Shown here: in pieces, positions 34,101 to 42,612 of the stretch
How positions within the stretch are numbered: the first letter of the stretch is position 1
Layout of the letters: every line of letters starts with the position of its first letter
NCBI GenBank assembly: GCA_021151805.1
Contig: JAGKWN010000017.1
Location: 1-52,126, forward strand
Direction: 5' to 3'
Source: Cytophagaceae bacterium
Lineage (GTDB): Bacteria > Bacteroidota > Bacteroidia > Cytophagales > Cytophagaceae
Length of the DNA stretch: 52,126 nt
Notes under the pieces: model-generated
Told to the model about the DNA's origin: nothing
Databases searched by the model: none
What the model saw: the letters and a program-made list of their open reading frames with translations, nothing else
Program-made: the position numbers and the translations under genes

Positions 34101-36698
34101 TTTATCTGTTGCAAGCATATTCTCTGATTTGATATCGTGGATGCCCACATAATTTTTATAAGGATGTACAGGCACACTAAAGTAAGCGGTACTGAAGTTG
34201 CCGCCTGGTTCATAAACGCGGGCTTTGATGTTGGCTTTCAACATACCCGGCGCATTCGCTTCCACGTGCAGATCAGCCGTAACATCGGCGGTGCCGGTGC
34301 TGTTTAGATTTCCTTTGAAGATCTCTTTTGTTTCTGAGGTGAATTTTTGTGTCGGGTCATCAAACACATAATTTCCATAATTTTTGAATGCAAGCTTTGA
34401 TTGCGTTAAGGTTACCGATGCCTGTGCTTTGAGGTTCTGTGCGGTAGCACCGTGCAACCAGTGTGCATTGAGCTTTCCTTTCAATGGCTTGTCTTTTTGT
34501 ACTTGATCCGCAGTCTCCCAATCCATTTCGATTTTTAAACGATTCGGCATGATGGTTTCAACTTTAATATTCTTTTCAAACGTTGCTCCACCGGCAATGA
34601 CTTTTACTGAGTAATTTCCTGTTGGTGCATCTGCATCTGTGGCTGTATGGAATGCATAGAAATTATGCACCGATGAAGTCTTCACAATTCTTCGGATCAG
34701 TTCCTGTCTTGGGTTGTACAATTCCAAAACAACCGGATGTGCTGCAGGTAATGCATCTGATTTATCTTCCAGTATGAAATTTAAAAACAATGAATCTCCT
34801 GGTCGCCATACGTCACGTTCTCCGAAAATAAATCCTTTCAAACCTTTGTGATATTCTTTTCCTCCGATATCAAACCGGCTTAAGGATAGCGATGAAGCAT
34901 TGTCTACACGCAGGTAGCCACGTTGCTTTCCATTTTTTGCAATCAGCAAAAACGGCTTGCCTTTCAGTTTGATATTGGCAGTTCCATCGGTACCGGTTTT
35001 CCCGGAAGCGAGCAATTGCTGTTGATAGTCGTATAGTTCAAGGTTTATGCCGGCCATCGGTTCTGTATTCAGCAGGTTTGTAACAGCTGCAAACATGGTA
35101 CCTTCAGAGCCTCGTTTGGCAACCATTCCAAGATTGCTTGCCAGGATGTTTCGCACAACCATGCGGTCGGAGTTATAATATGTTTTTTTACACGGATCAT
35201 TTCGGTCTTCGTAGTTTTCATCTTCGTAATAACTGTTTTCCCAATCGGAGTAATAATACCAATCCGGATCGTTCCAGTAATCCTGATCGATGTACAACAT
35301 GTCTTTTGAGTCTCCGCCTGTAGTATCTTCACATGTATAAAGGGAATAAGACTTTCTGAAACCAATGGCAACCTGGTAGATCGCACCGGGTTCCGTACGG
35401 ATCAGCTTGCTCAGGTCAAGCACGTGTCGATTCCAGTTTTTTAGGTCTGTATGTTTATTTTTTCCAAGCATTACTTTTTTGTTCAATAGAATTTTTCCTA
35501 CACGTTTTAGTTCATTGAATTCGTCAAGCTTGTTGATCTGTAAAAACTGTGGAATGTTGTTTTCGGTGATCTGGATGATGCGTACATCTACTGCAGAAAG
35601 ATTGGCTGTTTCAAATACAAACGGCAGGATATCGGCATGCGGAATAATGGTGCCCTTGCCAACCAGTTTTACCTCCGGATATAATTCTTCAAAGACAACC
35701 AGTGCACTGGATTTACTTTGCAAAATCTGTCCCTTTGTATTCTGAATACCTTGTTCAATGGTTACTTCTTTCTCTCCAAGCAAGCGGCGTTTCGGGAACA
35801 CATGAATCTTATTGTCTTCAATAGTGAATGTTGCATCCTGTCCGCCAACTCGGATCAGTCCGTCAAGGATCTGATTTTTTTTGATCGGATCTGAAAATTC
35901 AAGCGTGATGGATTGTGCCGGGTAGCTTGTGCTGCTGGTATGGATATGGGCGAAGTTTCCTAAAGGTGAAACCGGTATTACTTTTCTTCCGTTGGCTTCA
36001 ATGTTGCTGTAATAACTGCTGCTCCAGTTAAGAATAATTTCAGAAGATTCGTTGTTGCGGAGGATACTATCTATGACAAAGCGGAATGTGTTGGTTTGAG
36101 TGGCTTCCCATTGAATATAAAGTTTTTTTTCTTTATGTGTGGCACTGAACATTTCTTCAATCGTATTCAGTGATTCGTAATCTGCCAGGTATACCTTGCC
36201 TTCAATTTTTAACCATTGAGGTTGTTCCGGGTCGCTTGCAGCAGGGCTTCCAACTTCAACACTCATCGCTTGTCTTTTTGTATGGAATAAAAACTGAAAT
36301 TGTTCCAGTGAATCAGGAATCGAACGAATCAAAGATTTCAATGCCAGCGTTCCTTTGAATTTCTGATCAGAACTTAATTCGTAATAAGGTTTAAACTCAA
36401 GCGTGCGTGTATCAATCCATTGCATATCGCCAGAGATGTGCGGCTCAAAAGAAAAAATATCCGTATCAAAGCGTTTATTTATTTCTGATTGAGCAACCAC
36501 TTCATTCACAAACCGGATTCGTATGGCTGAATTCCTGGAGATTTCACCACCTGTATAAGCGGCAATATATTTATCATAAATCTGGGGCGATTTAATTTTT
36601 TGATGCGTTTGTGCATAGCGGTAACAGATGATACCGATAAAAGCGGCTAAAATAAAGAAGGGGATGTTGCCGGAATGGAAGAACGATTTCAGTTTCAT
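31146..36698 (-). CDS. Bacterial alpha-2-macroglobulin-like protein (1850 aa)
   Basis: One N-terminal hydrophobic anchor (about 12-28) with Cys25 but no convincing lipobox, then a series of macroglobulin-like beta domains. These include the MG2-type FGERDVWRPGDSLFLNFIL and the A2M core around PVVMFLGPFHSDAGQTKTHTFTLPDYIGSVRVTIIAAENGTYGTAEKTVAVKKPLMI. The thioester-type motif YGCVEQTTS has Cys1401, and the helical thioester domain follows. Such periplasmic proteins trap proteases through the Cys-Gln bond. Length is that of the large YfhM/MagD type. It is the first gene of the pair with pbpC, sharing a 4-bp overlap. Confidence 0.92.
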   Translation of the reverse strand: MKLKSFFHSGNIPFFILAAFIGIICYRYAQTHQKIKSPQIYDKYIAAYTGGEISRNSAIRIRFVNEVVAQSEINKRFDTDIFSFEPHISGDMQWIDTRTLEFKPYYELSSDQKFKGTLALKSLIRSIPDSLEQFQFLFHTKRQAMSVEVGSPAASDPEQPQWLKIEGKVYLADYESLNTIEEMFSATHKEKKLYIQWEATQTNTFRFVIDSILRNNESSEIILNWSSSYYSNIEANGRKVIPVSPLGNFAHIHTSSTSYPAQSITLEFSDPIKKNQILDGLIRVGGQDATFTIEDNKIHVFPKRRLLGEKEVTIEQGIQNTKGQILQSKSSALVVFEELYPEVKLVGKGTIIPHADILPFVFETANLSAVDVRIIQITENNIPQFLQINKLDEFNELKRVGKILLNKKVMLGKNKHTDLKNWNRHVLDLSKLIRTEPGAIYQVAIGFRKSYSLYTCEDTTGGDSKDMLYIDQDYWNDPDWYYYSDWENSYYEDENYEDRNDPCKKTYYNSDRMVVRNILASNLGMVAKRGSEGTMFAAVTNLLNTEPMAGINLELYDYQQQLLASGKTGTDGTANIKLKGKPFLLIAKNGKQRGYLRVDNASSLSLSRFDIGGKEYHKGLKGFIFGERDVWRPGDSLFLNFILEDKSDALPAAHPVVLELYNPRQELIRRIVKTSSVHNFYAFHTATDADAPTGNYSVKVIAGGATFEKNIKVETIMPNRLKIEMDWETADQVQKDKPLKGKLNAHWLHGATAQNLKAQASVTLTQSKLAFKNYGNYVFDDPTQKFTSETKEIFKGNLNSTGTADVTADLHVEANAPGMLKANIKARVYEPGGNFSTAYFSVPVHPYKNYVGIHDIKSENMLATDKDHMIKLVSVDTDGKPVARRKLTVELYKISWKWWWDVTEEDDEFNYNGREFSQSVQTDSITTTKNGEANWKLRVPAHAWGRYLIKVYDADGHCSAKIVYMDWPGWGGRDEEENPQGSKMLVFSADKEVYAAGEQITLNIPTGFAGRALLSLESGTKVIGSYWIKAQKGMTRFTFPATKAMAPNVYAHVTLLQPHAQTSNDLPMRMYGILPLRVEDPATHLHPVIDMADQLKPKQKAAIRVAERNGKPMTYSIAVVDEGLLDITRHKTPDVWSNFNERQALDVKTWDLFDDVAGADASKIKNLLSIGGDGSRGPLEGAKANRFKPVVMFLGPFHSDAGQTKTHTFTLPDYIGSVRVTIIAAENGTYGTAEKTVAVKKPLMILGTLPRVLGPNETFKFPVTVFGMETRIKNVSVQLEVNSMLTATGNTTQQIVFEKTGEQLVYFPLRVKDAIGKATVKVTARCGKEVAVYETEIDVRNANPVMYNVSETTLDAGKSWTQPIIPIGMTGTNHATVEVSTIPPLNLAKRLGYLIHYPYGCVEQTTSSVFPQLYLNKLLTLSAERKKEIDKNIKAGISRLKTFQLNDGSLSYWPGMHETNDWGTNYAGHFMLEAERAGYVLPYGFKDKWISYQKSTARNWSEGDEAEQAYRLYLLALAKAPETGAMNRMRLTKLKSVPAAWYLATAYYLAGQPELAKQMSAEASMIVPDYKELSNTFGSDERDKAIILQSLSLMGQRTKAASLMRELAAALNSPDYMNTQATAYALVAIASYTGADRSASGMSFTYTLKDGSKKEIRTTSPVWQYTVSNDEMNALEIKNTGSGILFAKIVTAGIPLEGDKTDASNGLALDIIYTSMDGKRLNPAAIPQGTDFMALVTVTHTGTNTRGFYEQLSLTQIFPSGWEIHNARLNPAGSTNKYDSPDYEDVRDDRVNSFYDLGVKEKKTFCVLLHASYEGRFYLPAVYSEAMYDHSINAHKHGMWIEVTPSPQHL

Positions 36699-36894
36699 AA
36701 TACAGGTGAATTAACAATGGAAAAATACGGGCTGTTTTTTTATTGTTTTCAGGCATTGAATAAGTGTCGGCAGAAAGCAGATAAGTGTTTAAAACTTCCG
36801 ATTAATAAAAAATGCCTCCCGGCAGGATCTTAACACAAGTGTCCAAACTATGCCGCGTGTTGTTACGTACTTATCCCCGAAGACATAATAACCT

Positions 36895-37533
36895 ATGACT
36901 ACGGAAGAATACAGTAAAAAATTCACAGAAGAGGAAGCTCCGGGTTGGCTTGCCATGGATGCAGCTATTGATGCATTATATCCCGGGCAGGAACCGCGGC
37001 ATTATGCCTCGGTGATCAAATACATGCTGGGCGGACCTGATCCGCTCGATGGTACAAGTGTGTATGATTCACATGAACAGACATTCCACCGCCACATCAT
37101 CAGTTACGGGATGAGTGAATTATACTATGCACCGGAAAGTGTGGGTAAGGAATTTAGTAACTGGGGTTTTGAATTTACCATGCGGATTAAAAGCAGGGAA
37201 GGAGAAGATGATCCGAAATGGGTCATCGGCTTGATGAATAATCTTGCCCGTTACGTTTTTCAAAGTGGTAACTGGTTTGACGAGTATCATTATATTCCTG
37301 CCAACGGGCCAATCCGTCTGGATTATAAAACCGATAAAGTTGGAATATTGTTTGTTTCCGATCCGCAGCTGGGTAGTATTGAAACACCTCATGGTAAAGT
37401 TACATTTCTGCAAATGATAGGCGTTACCGAAGAGCAACTGACACGCTTGAAATCAAGTCCGGAACAGGCAGAAATGCTGGTGGAAGAAATGCGGGTAAAT
37501 AATCCGTTGTTTATCACAGACCTGAACGAATAA
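36895..37533 (+). CDS. Suppressor-of-fused (SUFU) domain protein (212 aa)
   Basis: The sequence WLAMDAAIDALYPGQEPRHYASVIKYMLGGPDPLDGTSVYDS ... ELYYAPESVGKEFSNWGFEFTMRIKSREGEDDPKWVIGLMNNLARYVFQSGNWFDEYHYI is the bacterial SUFU domain over nearly its whole length. In bacteria these proteins are often found in immunity to polymorphic toxins, but no toxin gene is next to it. Soluble, monocistronic, divergent from the alpha-2-macroglobulin gene. Confidence 0.86.
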   Translation: MTTEEYSKKFTEEEAPGWLAMDAAIDALYPGQEPRHYASVIKYMLGGPDPLDGTSVYDSHEQTFHRHIISYGMSELYYAPESVGKEFSNWGFEFTMRIKSREGEDDPKWVIGLMNNLARYVFQSGNWFDEYHYIPANGPIRLDYKTDKVGILFVSDPQLGSIETPHGKVTFLQMIGVTEEQLTRLKSSPEQAEMLVEEMRVNNPLFITDLNE

Positions 37534-37980
37534 AAAATATTATAGACAAACATTATTGTTTTAATAAAGCCACTTAATAATAAGAACAAATTAAAGTTTC
37601 GTGTAAAATGACTGTTTCCTAATAGCGGCAATTATGACCCCATCGGGGTCACATGGTTATAGTAATGGCAATCTTTAAAAAAATATACGCATAATACCGA
37701 AGGTATTTTATTAGAAAAAATACCTTCGGTATTATGCGTTAAGCGCGTACATATAATCATATATACTATAAATATGCGACCCCGATGCGGTCGGACTAAG
37801 AAATAATTTTAAGCGATACATTTTATTGCTGAGCAGAATCAATTATTCAGAAGTTAAGAATTCTATTAACCCCTGTAGCGTTGATATTTATTGCCTCTAA
37901 ATCTCTAAAGGAATCTGGCAACTTCTGCCGGCGATGTGTATATTTACCGTCAATATCAGTACGATTCTTTTACATAATTT
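37534..37980. repeat. Intergenic region with a 23-bp perfect inverted repeat and GACCCC hairpins
   Basis: A 23-bp arm at 37687-37709 pairs without mismatch with 37717-37739 across a 7-nt loop (core ACCGAAGGTATTTT). It is flanked by GACCCCATCGGGGTC (37636-37650) and CGACCCCGATGCGGTCG (about 37773-37789). No T-run follows, so it is not a normal terminator. The whole block could be a small non-autonomous mobile element. Confidence 0.8.
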
Positions 37981-40125
37981 ATGAGTACACATCACGAATG
38001 GAGTTTTTCGTCTGTCGGTGGAGTTAAACGTGTTAACTTCGATTCCGGGAAAGATATTTTAGCACTTGAACAACTGGATCAGAAATTATGGACAGCATTG
38101 AGTTGTCCTACCTTCGGACTTGAAATTGATTCAGCAACACTGGAGCTGATTGATGAAGATAACGACGGACATATAAAGGTTATCGAAATATTAGCGGCGG
38201 TCAAATGGATCGGCTCTATTATTAATAATCCAAATGACCTGATGAAACAGGATGCTGTTTTTCCGCTGAGCGCGATTAATGAAAGCAGCAAAGAAGGAAA
38301 GATTCTGATGGCTTCTGCAAAGAACATTCTGAAAAACCTTGGCCGCCCGGATGCAACTACCTTAACAGTTGAAGAAACATCTGATCGTGTAAAAATTTTC
38401 AACGGCACAGCTTTTAATGGCGATGGCATCATCACTGAAGATTCCTGCTCAACAGCAGAACTGAAAAAACTGCTTGCTGATATTATATTGTGTGTAGGCA
38501 GCATTACCGACCGCGGCGGCAAAGAAGGTATTGACACCGATTATCTCACACAGTTTTTAGAAGCCTGCAATGCTTATTCAGACTGGTATAAAAAGGCGGA
38601 AGAAAATAAACAATCCATTCTTCCTTTTAATGAAATTACAGAACAATGCTACCAGGCATATGGTGCAGTAAAAGCAAAAGTAGATGATTATTTTCTACGC
38701 TGCCGCCTTGCTGCGTTTGATGCGGAAAGTACAGCGGTATTGAATTTACAGACTGCACGTGTAGAACTAATCTCTTCAAAAGATCTTACTACCTGCATGG
38801 AAGAAATCGGAACATTTCCACTATCCAAAATTGAAGCCGGAAAAGAACTGATGCTGACAAGCGGTATTAACCCTGCCTGGGAAGAAGCGGTTACTGCATT
38901 ACGTACGCTGATTGTTGATAAGCTTTTCCCGAATAAAAAAAGTATTTCTGAAGCTGAATGGGAATTGATCGCCGGAAAGTTTCAGGCATATGAAAGCTGG
39001 AAAGCTGAAAAGGCAGGAGAACGTGTTGAAGTACTTGGCCTGGAACGTGTACGCCAGATTCTGAACAGTAACTATTCAGAACAATTGCTCGGTCTGATAG
39101 AAAGTGACAAGGCACTAGAGACTGAAGCAAACAACATCATACTCGTTGATAAGCTGGTTCGTTACTACCGAGATTTATTTACGCTGATAAAAAACTTTGT
39201 TACCTTCTACGATTTCTATTCACCGGATTATTCAGCAATCTTCCAGTCGGGGACTTTATATATTGACCAGCGAAGCTGCGATCTATGTATTAAAGTAAGT
39301 GATATGACGCGCCATGATATGATGGTTTCGTTGAGCAATATGTTTTTGATCTATTGCAAGTGCGTATCCAAATCCACAAATGAAACCATGACGATTGTTG
39401 CTGCATTAACCAACGGTGATATCGACAACCTGATCGTTGGCCGTAATGCTGTATTCTATGATAGAAAAGGCGCAGCTTACGACGCAACCATTGTTAAGAT
39501 CATTGAAAACCCGATCAGTATCCGTCAGGCGTTCTGGTCGCCATACCGCAAAGTATCACGCTTCATAGAAAACCAGGTAAATAAATTTGCATCCGAGCAG
39601 GACAACAAAGTGCTTACCGATGTAACAGGTAAAATTGAAACAGTACCCGCGAAGATGGAAGCGCCGGCAGCTTCTGCAGCAGCACCGGTTCCGTTTGATG
39701 TAGGAAAGTTTGTCGGGATTTTCGCTGCCATTGGTCTTGCCCTTGGTGCCATCGGTACGGCGCTTGCCAGTGTTCTGGCAGGTTTCATGGGTTTGGTCTG
39801 GTGGAAAATGCCGCTGGCGATTGTTGGTCTGTTGCTTATTATTTCAGGTCCTGCGATGATCATGGCGTATTTTAAATTACGTCAGCGAAACCTTGCGCTG
39901 ATTCTGGATGCTAACGGTTGGGCAATCAATGCGAAGGTGATTATTAATATTCCATTCGGAAATACATTGACCCAAATTGCGGATCTGCCGAAGGGGGCAA
40001 AAATTAATACCAATGATCCATTCAGTCCTAAAGGACGTCCGCTTTGGCAGGTCGTATTTTTAGTTTCGCTGTTAGCAGGCGCAGCATTTTATCTGCTTTG
40101 GTATTACGGATTGATTAAATTTTAA
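37981..40125 (+). CDS. EF-hand-containing membrane protein of unknown function (714 aa)
   Basis: A canonical EF-hand loop at residues 58-69 (DEDNDGHIKVIE) and a degenerate second one at about 144-155 (FNGDGIITED) suggest Ca2+ binding. The long middle part (160-560) is mostly helical without a family I can name. Near the C-terminus an Ala-rich linker is followed by two membrane helices (about 575-605 and 612-635) and a last one at about 690-710. There is no signal peptide, so the large N-terminal part should be cytoplasmic with a C-terminal anchor. ATG 37981 gives MSTHHEWSFSSVGGVKRVNF. A terminator follows. Confidence 0.75.
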   Translation: MSTHHEWSFSSVGGVKRVNFDSGKDILALEQLDQKLWTALSCPTFGLEIDSATLELIDEDNDGHIKVIEILAAVKWIGSIINNPNDLMKQDAVFPLSAINESSKEGKILMASAKNILKNLGRPDATTLTVEETSDRVKIFNGTAFNGDGIITEDSCSTAELKKLLADIILCVGSITDRGGKEGIDTDYLTQFLEACNAYSDWYKKAEENKQSILPFNEITEQCYQAYGAVKAKVDDYFLRCRLAAFDAESTAVLNLQTARVELISSKDLTTCMEEIGTFPLSKIEAGKELMLTSGINPAWEEAVTALRTLIVDKLFPNKKSISEAEWELIAGKFQAYESWKAEKAGERVEVLGLERVRQILNSNYSEQLLGLIESDKALETEANNIILVDKLVRYYRDLFTLIKNFVTFYDFYSPDYSAIFQSGTLYIDQRSCDLCIKVSDMTRHDMMVSLSNMFLIYCKCVSKSTNETMTIVAALTNGDIDNLIVGRNAVFYDRKGAAYDATIVKIIENPISIRQAFWSPYRKVSRFIENQVNKFASEQDNKVLTDVTGKIETVPAKMEAPAASAAAPVPFDVGKFVGIFAAIGLALGAIGTALASVLAGFMGLVWWKMPLAIVGLLLIISGPAMIMAYFKLRQRNLALILDANGWAINAKVIINIPFGNTLTQIADLPKGAKINTNDPFSPKGRPLWQVVFLVSLLAGAAFYLLWYYGLIKF

Positions 40126-40146
40126 TAAAAATCATTAACAATCGAT

Positions 40147-40183
40147 AAAAAAGCGGCTTTTTAAATAAAGGTCGCTTTTTTTG
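40147..40183 (+). terminator. Terminator of the EF-hand gene
   Basis: AAAAAAGCG (40147-40155) pairs with CGCTTTTTT (40173-40181), ending in a T-run. Confidence 0.65.
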
Positions 40184-40332
40184 TTTGCGCATATGTATGA
40201 TTCTCTTTATATTATGTAACGATTTTGTGATTTAATGTAATGCTTCCGGGATTTTTAAACCCGAAATTTGAGTACAATAATAGTTAAGTTAAACCTTTGC
40301 CGTCATCTATTGGCAATTAAACACTGAACACT

Positions 40333-40686
40333 ATGGTACAAGTAGCAGCAGAAAAGACAGAAATGAAAACATTGTCTGCCTTGACACAAACGCTTGAAAA
40401 AGCAGGCTTCAATACACAATTTCTTGTTCTTGAAGAAGGGATAAAATCTTTAGCTTCTGACAGACTTTACAAACCCAATCAGGTAAAGATTGTTAATTTT
40501 TACCGATTTGAAGGAGATTCAAGTCCTGAAGACAATGCAATTCTATATGCTATCGAGGCCATTAGCGGCGAGCGTGGTTTGTTAATAGATGCATATGGAT
40601 CTGAAGGCGACATCAACACAAGCAATTTCATTGTTGAAGTTGAGAGCATTCATAAGCAAGAGCATACGCATCATTCTTACAACTAA
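40333..40686 (+). CDS. Small conserved protein, 'phosphoribosylpyrophosphate synthetase'-labelled family (117 aa)
   Basis: Its core (VNFYRFEGDSSPEDNAILYAIEAISGERGLLIDAYGSEGD) matches a Bacteroidota family of about 100 aa that databases label phosphoribosylpyrophosphate synthetase. It is far too short for that enzyme and lacks its motifs, so the label is probably wrong and the function unknown. A closely related paralogue lies at 41049. Soluble, no signal peptide. ATG 40333 is followed by a second possible start, Met11. Confidence 0.8.
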   Translation: MVQVAAEKTEMKTLSALTQTLEKAGFNTQFLVLEEGIKSLASDRLYKPNQVKIVNFYRFEGDSSPEDNAILYAIEAISGERGLLIDAYGSEGDINTSNFIVEVESIHKQEHTHHSYN

Positions 40687-40733
40687 TTTTTACAGCTAAC
40701 CAAATTACACTAACCAGTTAAACGATTATTACT

Positions 40734-40871
40734 ATGAACCGTCTTAAAGAAACACCAAAGAAAGGCAAACAAAAGCCTGAAGTAAAAAAAGAAAAAGTAC
40801 AGGTAAATCCTATGCTCGTTTCAGATATGGGTATAGGATTTAAAATGCTTGATTTTAAATCGAATAACTAA
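40734..40871 (+). CDS. Possible small basic protein (45 aa)
   Basis: ATG 40734 to TAA 40871 encodes a very Lys-rich N-terminal half (NRLKETPKKGKQKPEVKKEK) followed by QVNPMLVSDMGIGFKMLDF. It sits 47 bp after the first paralogue and is followed by a terminator-like hairpin, which suggests the pair is transcribed together. No family recognised; at this length it could be a chance frame. Confidence 0.45.
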   Translation: MNRLKETPKKGKQKPEVKKEKVQVNPMLVSDMGIGFKMLDFKSNN

Positions 40872-40900
40872 TACTACTTCATGAATAACATTGTTTCCTG

Positions 40901-40942
40901 AATGGCTATTGCAGCAAGCTGCGGTAGCCATTTATATTTTTA
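40901..40942 (+). terminator. Terminator after the 45-aa frame
   Basis: AATGGCTA (40901-40908) and GCAGC pair with GCTGC and TAGCCATT (40925-40932). T-rich DNA follows. Confidence 0.65.
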
Positions 40943-41048
40943 ATTTTTACCTGTTTAGTTTGCAAGCTTTTTTTGTTTTTATGTAAAACTTCACAGTTTT
41001 TATCCAGTAACATTTGTCATACGCTTTAATAACAAAAATATAAGAGCC

Positions 41049-41402
41049 ATGATAGATTCAATAAATAATCCGGATCAGATGAATACATTGACTGAATGTC
41101 TGCAACGATTGAACAGTCTTGGATTCCGTGTACAATTTAAAGCGGTTGAGAAAGGTTTAAAATCTTTAACAACCGAGCAGATTTATACACCTACACAAGT
41201 GCACATTGTAAATTTCTATAGGTTCGAAGGAGAATCAAATCCATCAGATAGCGCAATTCTGTATGCGATCTCAACAAGCTCAGGAGAGCGGGGGAGTCTT
41301 ATCGATGCTTATGGATCGGAGAGTGATCCGCTTGTTGCCAATTTCATTAAGCAAGTTGATGATATTCATAAGGAAGTTCATGCTTCAAAAAATAAACTAT
41401 GA
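41049..41402 (+). CDS. Second small conserved protein, paralogue of the 40333 product (117 aa)
   Basis: Aligned with the 40333 product it shares NFYRFEG, SAILYAI, SGERG and LIDAYGSE, the same length, and a Met11-x-TL start, so the two come from a local duplication. The stop overlaps the start of the DJ-1/PfpI gene by 4 bp (ATGA), which shows translational coupling and argues for a shared task. Confidence 0.8.
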   Translation: MIDSINNPDQMNTLTECLQRLNSLGFRVQFKAVEKGLKSLTTEQIYTPTQVHIVNFYRFEGESNPSDSAILYAISTSSGERGSLIDAYGSESDPLVANFIKQVDDIHKEVHASKNKL

Positions 41403-41956
41403 GACTGGCGTATATTGTTTATGACGGCATGTCATGGCTGGATCTGATTGGTGTATACGATCCAGTGAGCCGCCTTAAATCCAAAGGATACAACACTGAA
41501 ATTACCTGGGAATTTTGTGCTTTTACCGAAGGCGCTTCTGATCAGTTTGGTTTGGCTATGAAGCCAGACCGCGTAAAGCAGGTGTTGAAGGGGTATGATG
41601 TAATTGTTGTGCCCGGCGGCGTAGGTGTAAAAGCTCTATTGGCGCAACCTAATTTTATTGAATGGTTGAAAGGCGCAGAGGAAACGCCGTTAAAGGTTGC
41701 TACCTGCACCGGCAGTTTGCTGCTTGCCAAAGCAGGATTTTTACAGGATAAAAAAGCAACTACCCATTTTGCCAAACAGGATGTACTGCGGGAAATGAAT
41801 GTTAACGTTGTAAGTCAACGGGTTGTAGATGATGGGAATATCATTACCAGCGATACCGGATTAGCCGCTATTGAACTGGGTTTATATTTGTGTGAAAAAT
41901 GGTCGGGAGAAGAGGCTAGAAACATCATTCAAAGAGAATTATTATTCCAACAATAA
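41399..41956 (+). CDS. DJ-1/PfpI family protein (185 aa)
   Basis: Has the family core: YDGMSWLDLIGVYDP near the start (with the Asp14 region), VIVVPGG at 68-74, and the nucleophile elbow ATCTGSLLLAKAG with Cys103, followed by ATTHFAKQDVL with a conserved His. The ATCTGS form and the following THFA are close to isonitrile hydratase-like or InhA members rather than to chaperone-type DJ-1. Coupled by a 4-bp overlap to the small paralogue upstream; a terminator follows. Confidence 0.88.
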   Translation: MRLAYIVYDGMSWLDLIGVYDPVSRLKSKGYNTEITWEFCAFTEGASDQFGLAMKPDRVKQVLKGYDVIVVPGGVGVKALLAQPNFIEWLKGAEETPLKVATCTGSLLLAKAGFLQDKKATTHFAKQDVLREMNVNVVSQRVVDDGNIITSDTGLAAIELGLYLCEKWSGEEARNIIQRELLFQQ

Positions 41957-41979
41957 TAAAATTGCTAAAGTTATAATAT

Positions 41980-42012
41980 GCCCCTATGCATGAGCATAAG
42001 GGCTTTTTTTAT
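41980..42012 (+). terminator. Terminator of the DJ-1 gene
   Basis: GCCCCTATGC (41980) pairs with GCATAAGGGC (ends 42003) over a 4-nt loop with one mismatch; TTTTTTT follows. Confidence 0.8.
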
Positions 42013-42151
42013 TTTTCGAAACGGAATAATACATTTTTGTGTGAATGATATAACATTTTTAAAATTTCCTGTAATGTATCAAAAGGCATTATTTCAGAAT
42101 TTTGAATCAATGATTGGTTAATTGATACAAATGGTTAATTGATACTAGTGT

Positions 42152-42532
42152 ATGCCGGCATTGTACGAACAGGTTTTATGGCTTTTTATTCTGGCTTTGC
42201 CAATTGCCTGTATTGCATGGACGGTTACGCACGAAGAAGTTTTTAAAGAACCACGGGAGTATTGCATTGATAAAAGTAAAACCTGCAAACCTCTTGCTTT
42301 GAGAAAATTCTTTTATCTGTTCACCTGCGAATATTGCTTTAGTCATTACATCACCTTGTTCTTTCTGTTTCTGACAAATTATAAACTGCTTTGCGATGAT
42401 TGGCGGGGATACATCATCGGTGGTTTTGCTCTGGTATGGATTGCGAATCTGTACATGAGTTTACATTTCTTACTGAGGCAGGCAATTGTCAAGGAGAAAA
42501 CAGAGATCCAGGTTCTGGAACATAAAAATTAA
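42152..42532 (+). CDS. Membrane protein with a CEYC motif (126 aa)
   Basis: Membrane segments at about 5-25 (LWLFILALPIACIAWTV) and 89-108 (GYIIGGFALVWIANLYMSL), with FTCEYCFSHYITLFFLFLT in between. The Cys-x2-Cys followed by His is reminiscent of DUF1360-like proteins and could bind metal; I cannot assign a family with certainty. It begins 195 bp after the DJ-1 gene and precedes the histone-like gene on the same strand. Confidence 0.7.
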   Translation: MPALYEQVLWLFILALPIACIAWTVTHEEVFKEPREYCIDKSKTCKPLALRKFFYLFTCEYCFSHYITLFFLFLTNYKLLCDDWRGYIIGGFALVWIANLYMSLHFLLRQAIVKEKTEIQVLEHKN

Positions 42533-42612
42533 ATCTTTCAACCGGCTATATCTTTCAATCAGCTGAAGAAAATATAGGTGGTCTTTCATAAAAGAAACGA
42601 ATGTATTGAAGT

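Noticed and set aside
40333..40686. Phosphoribosylpyrophosphate synthetase
   Set aside because: 117 aa without PRPP-binding or ATP-binding motifs; the name is a database label only.
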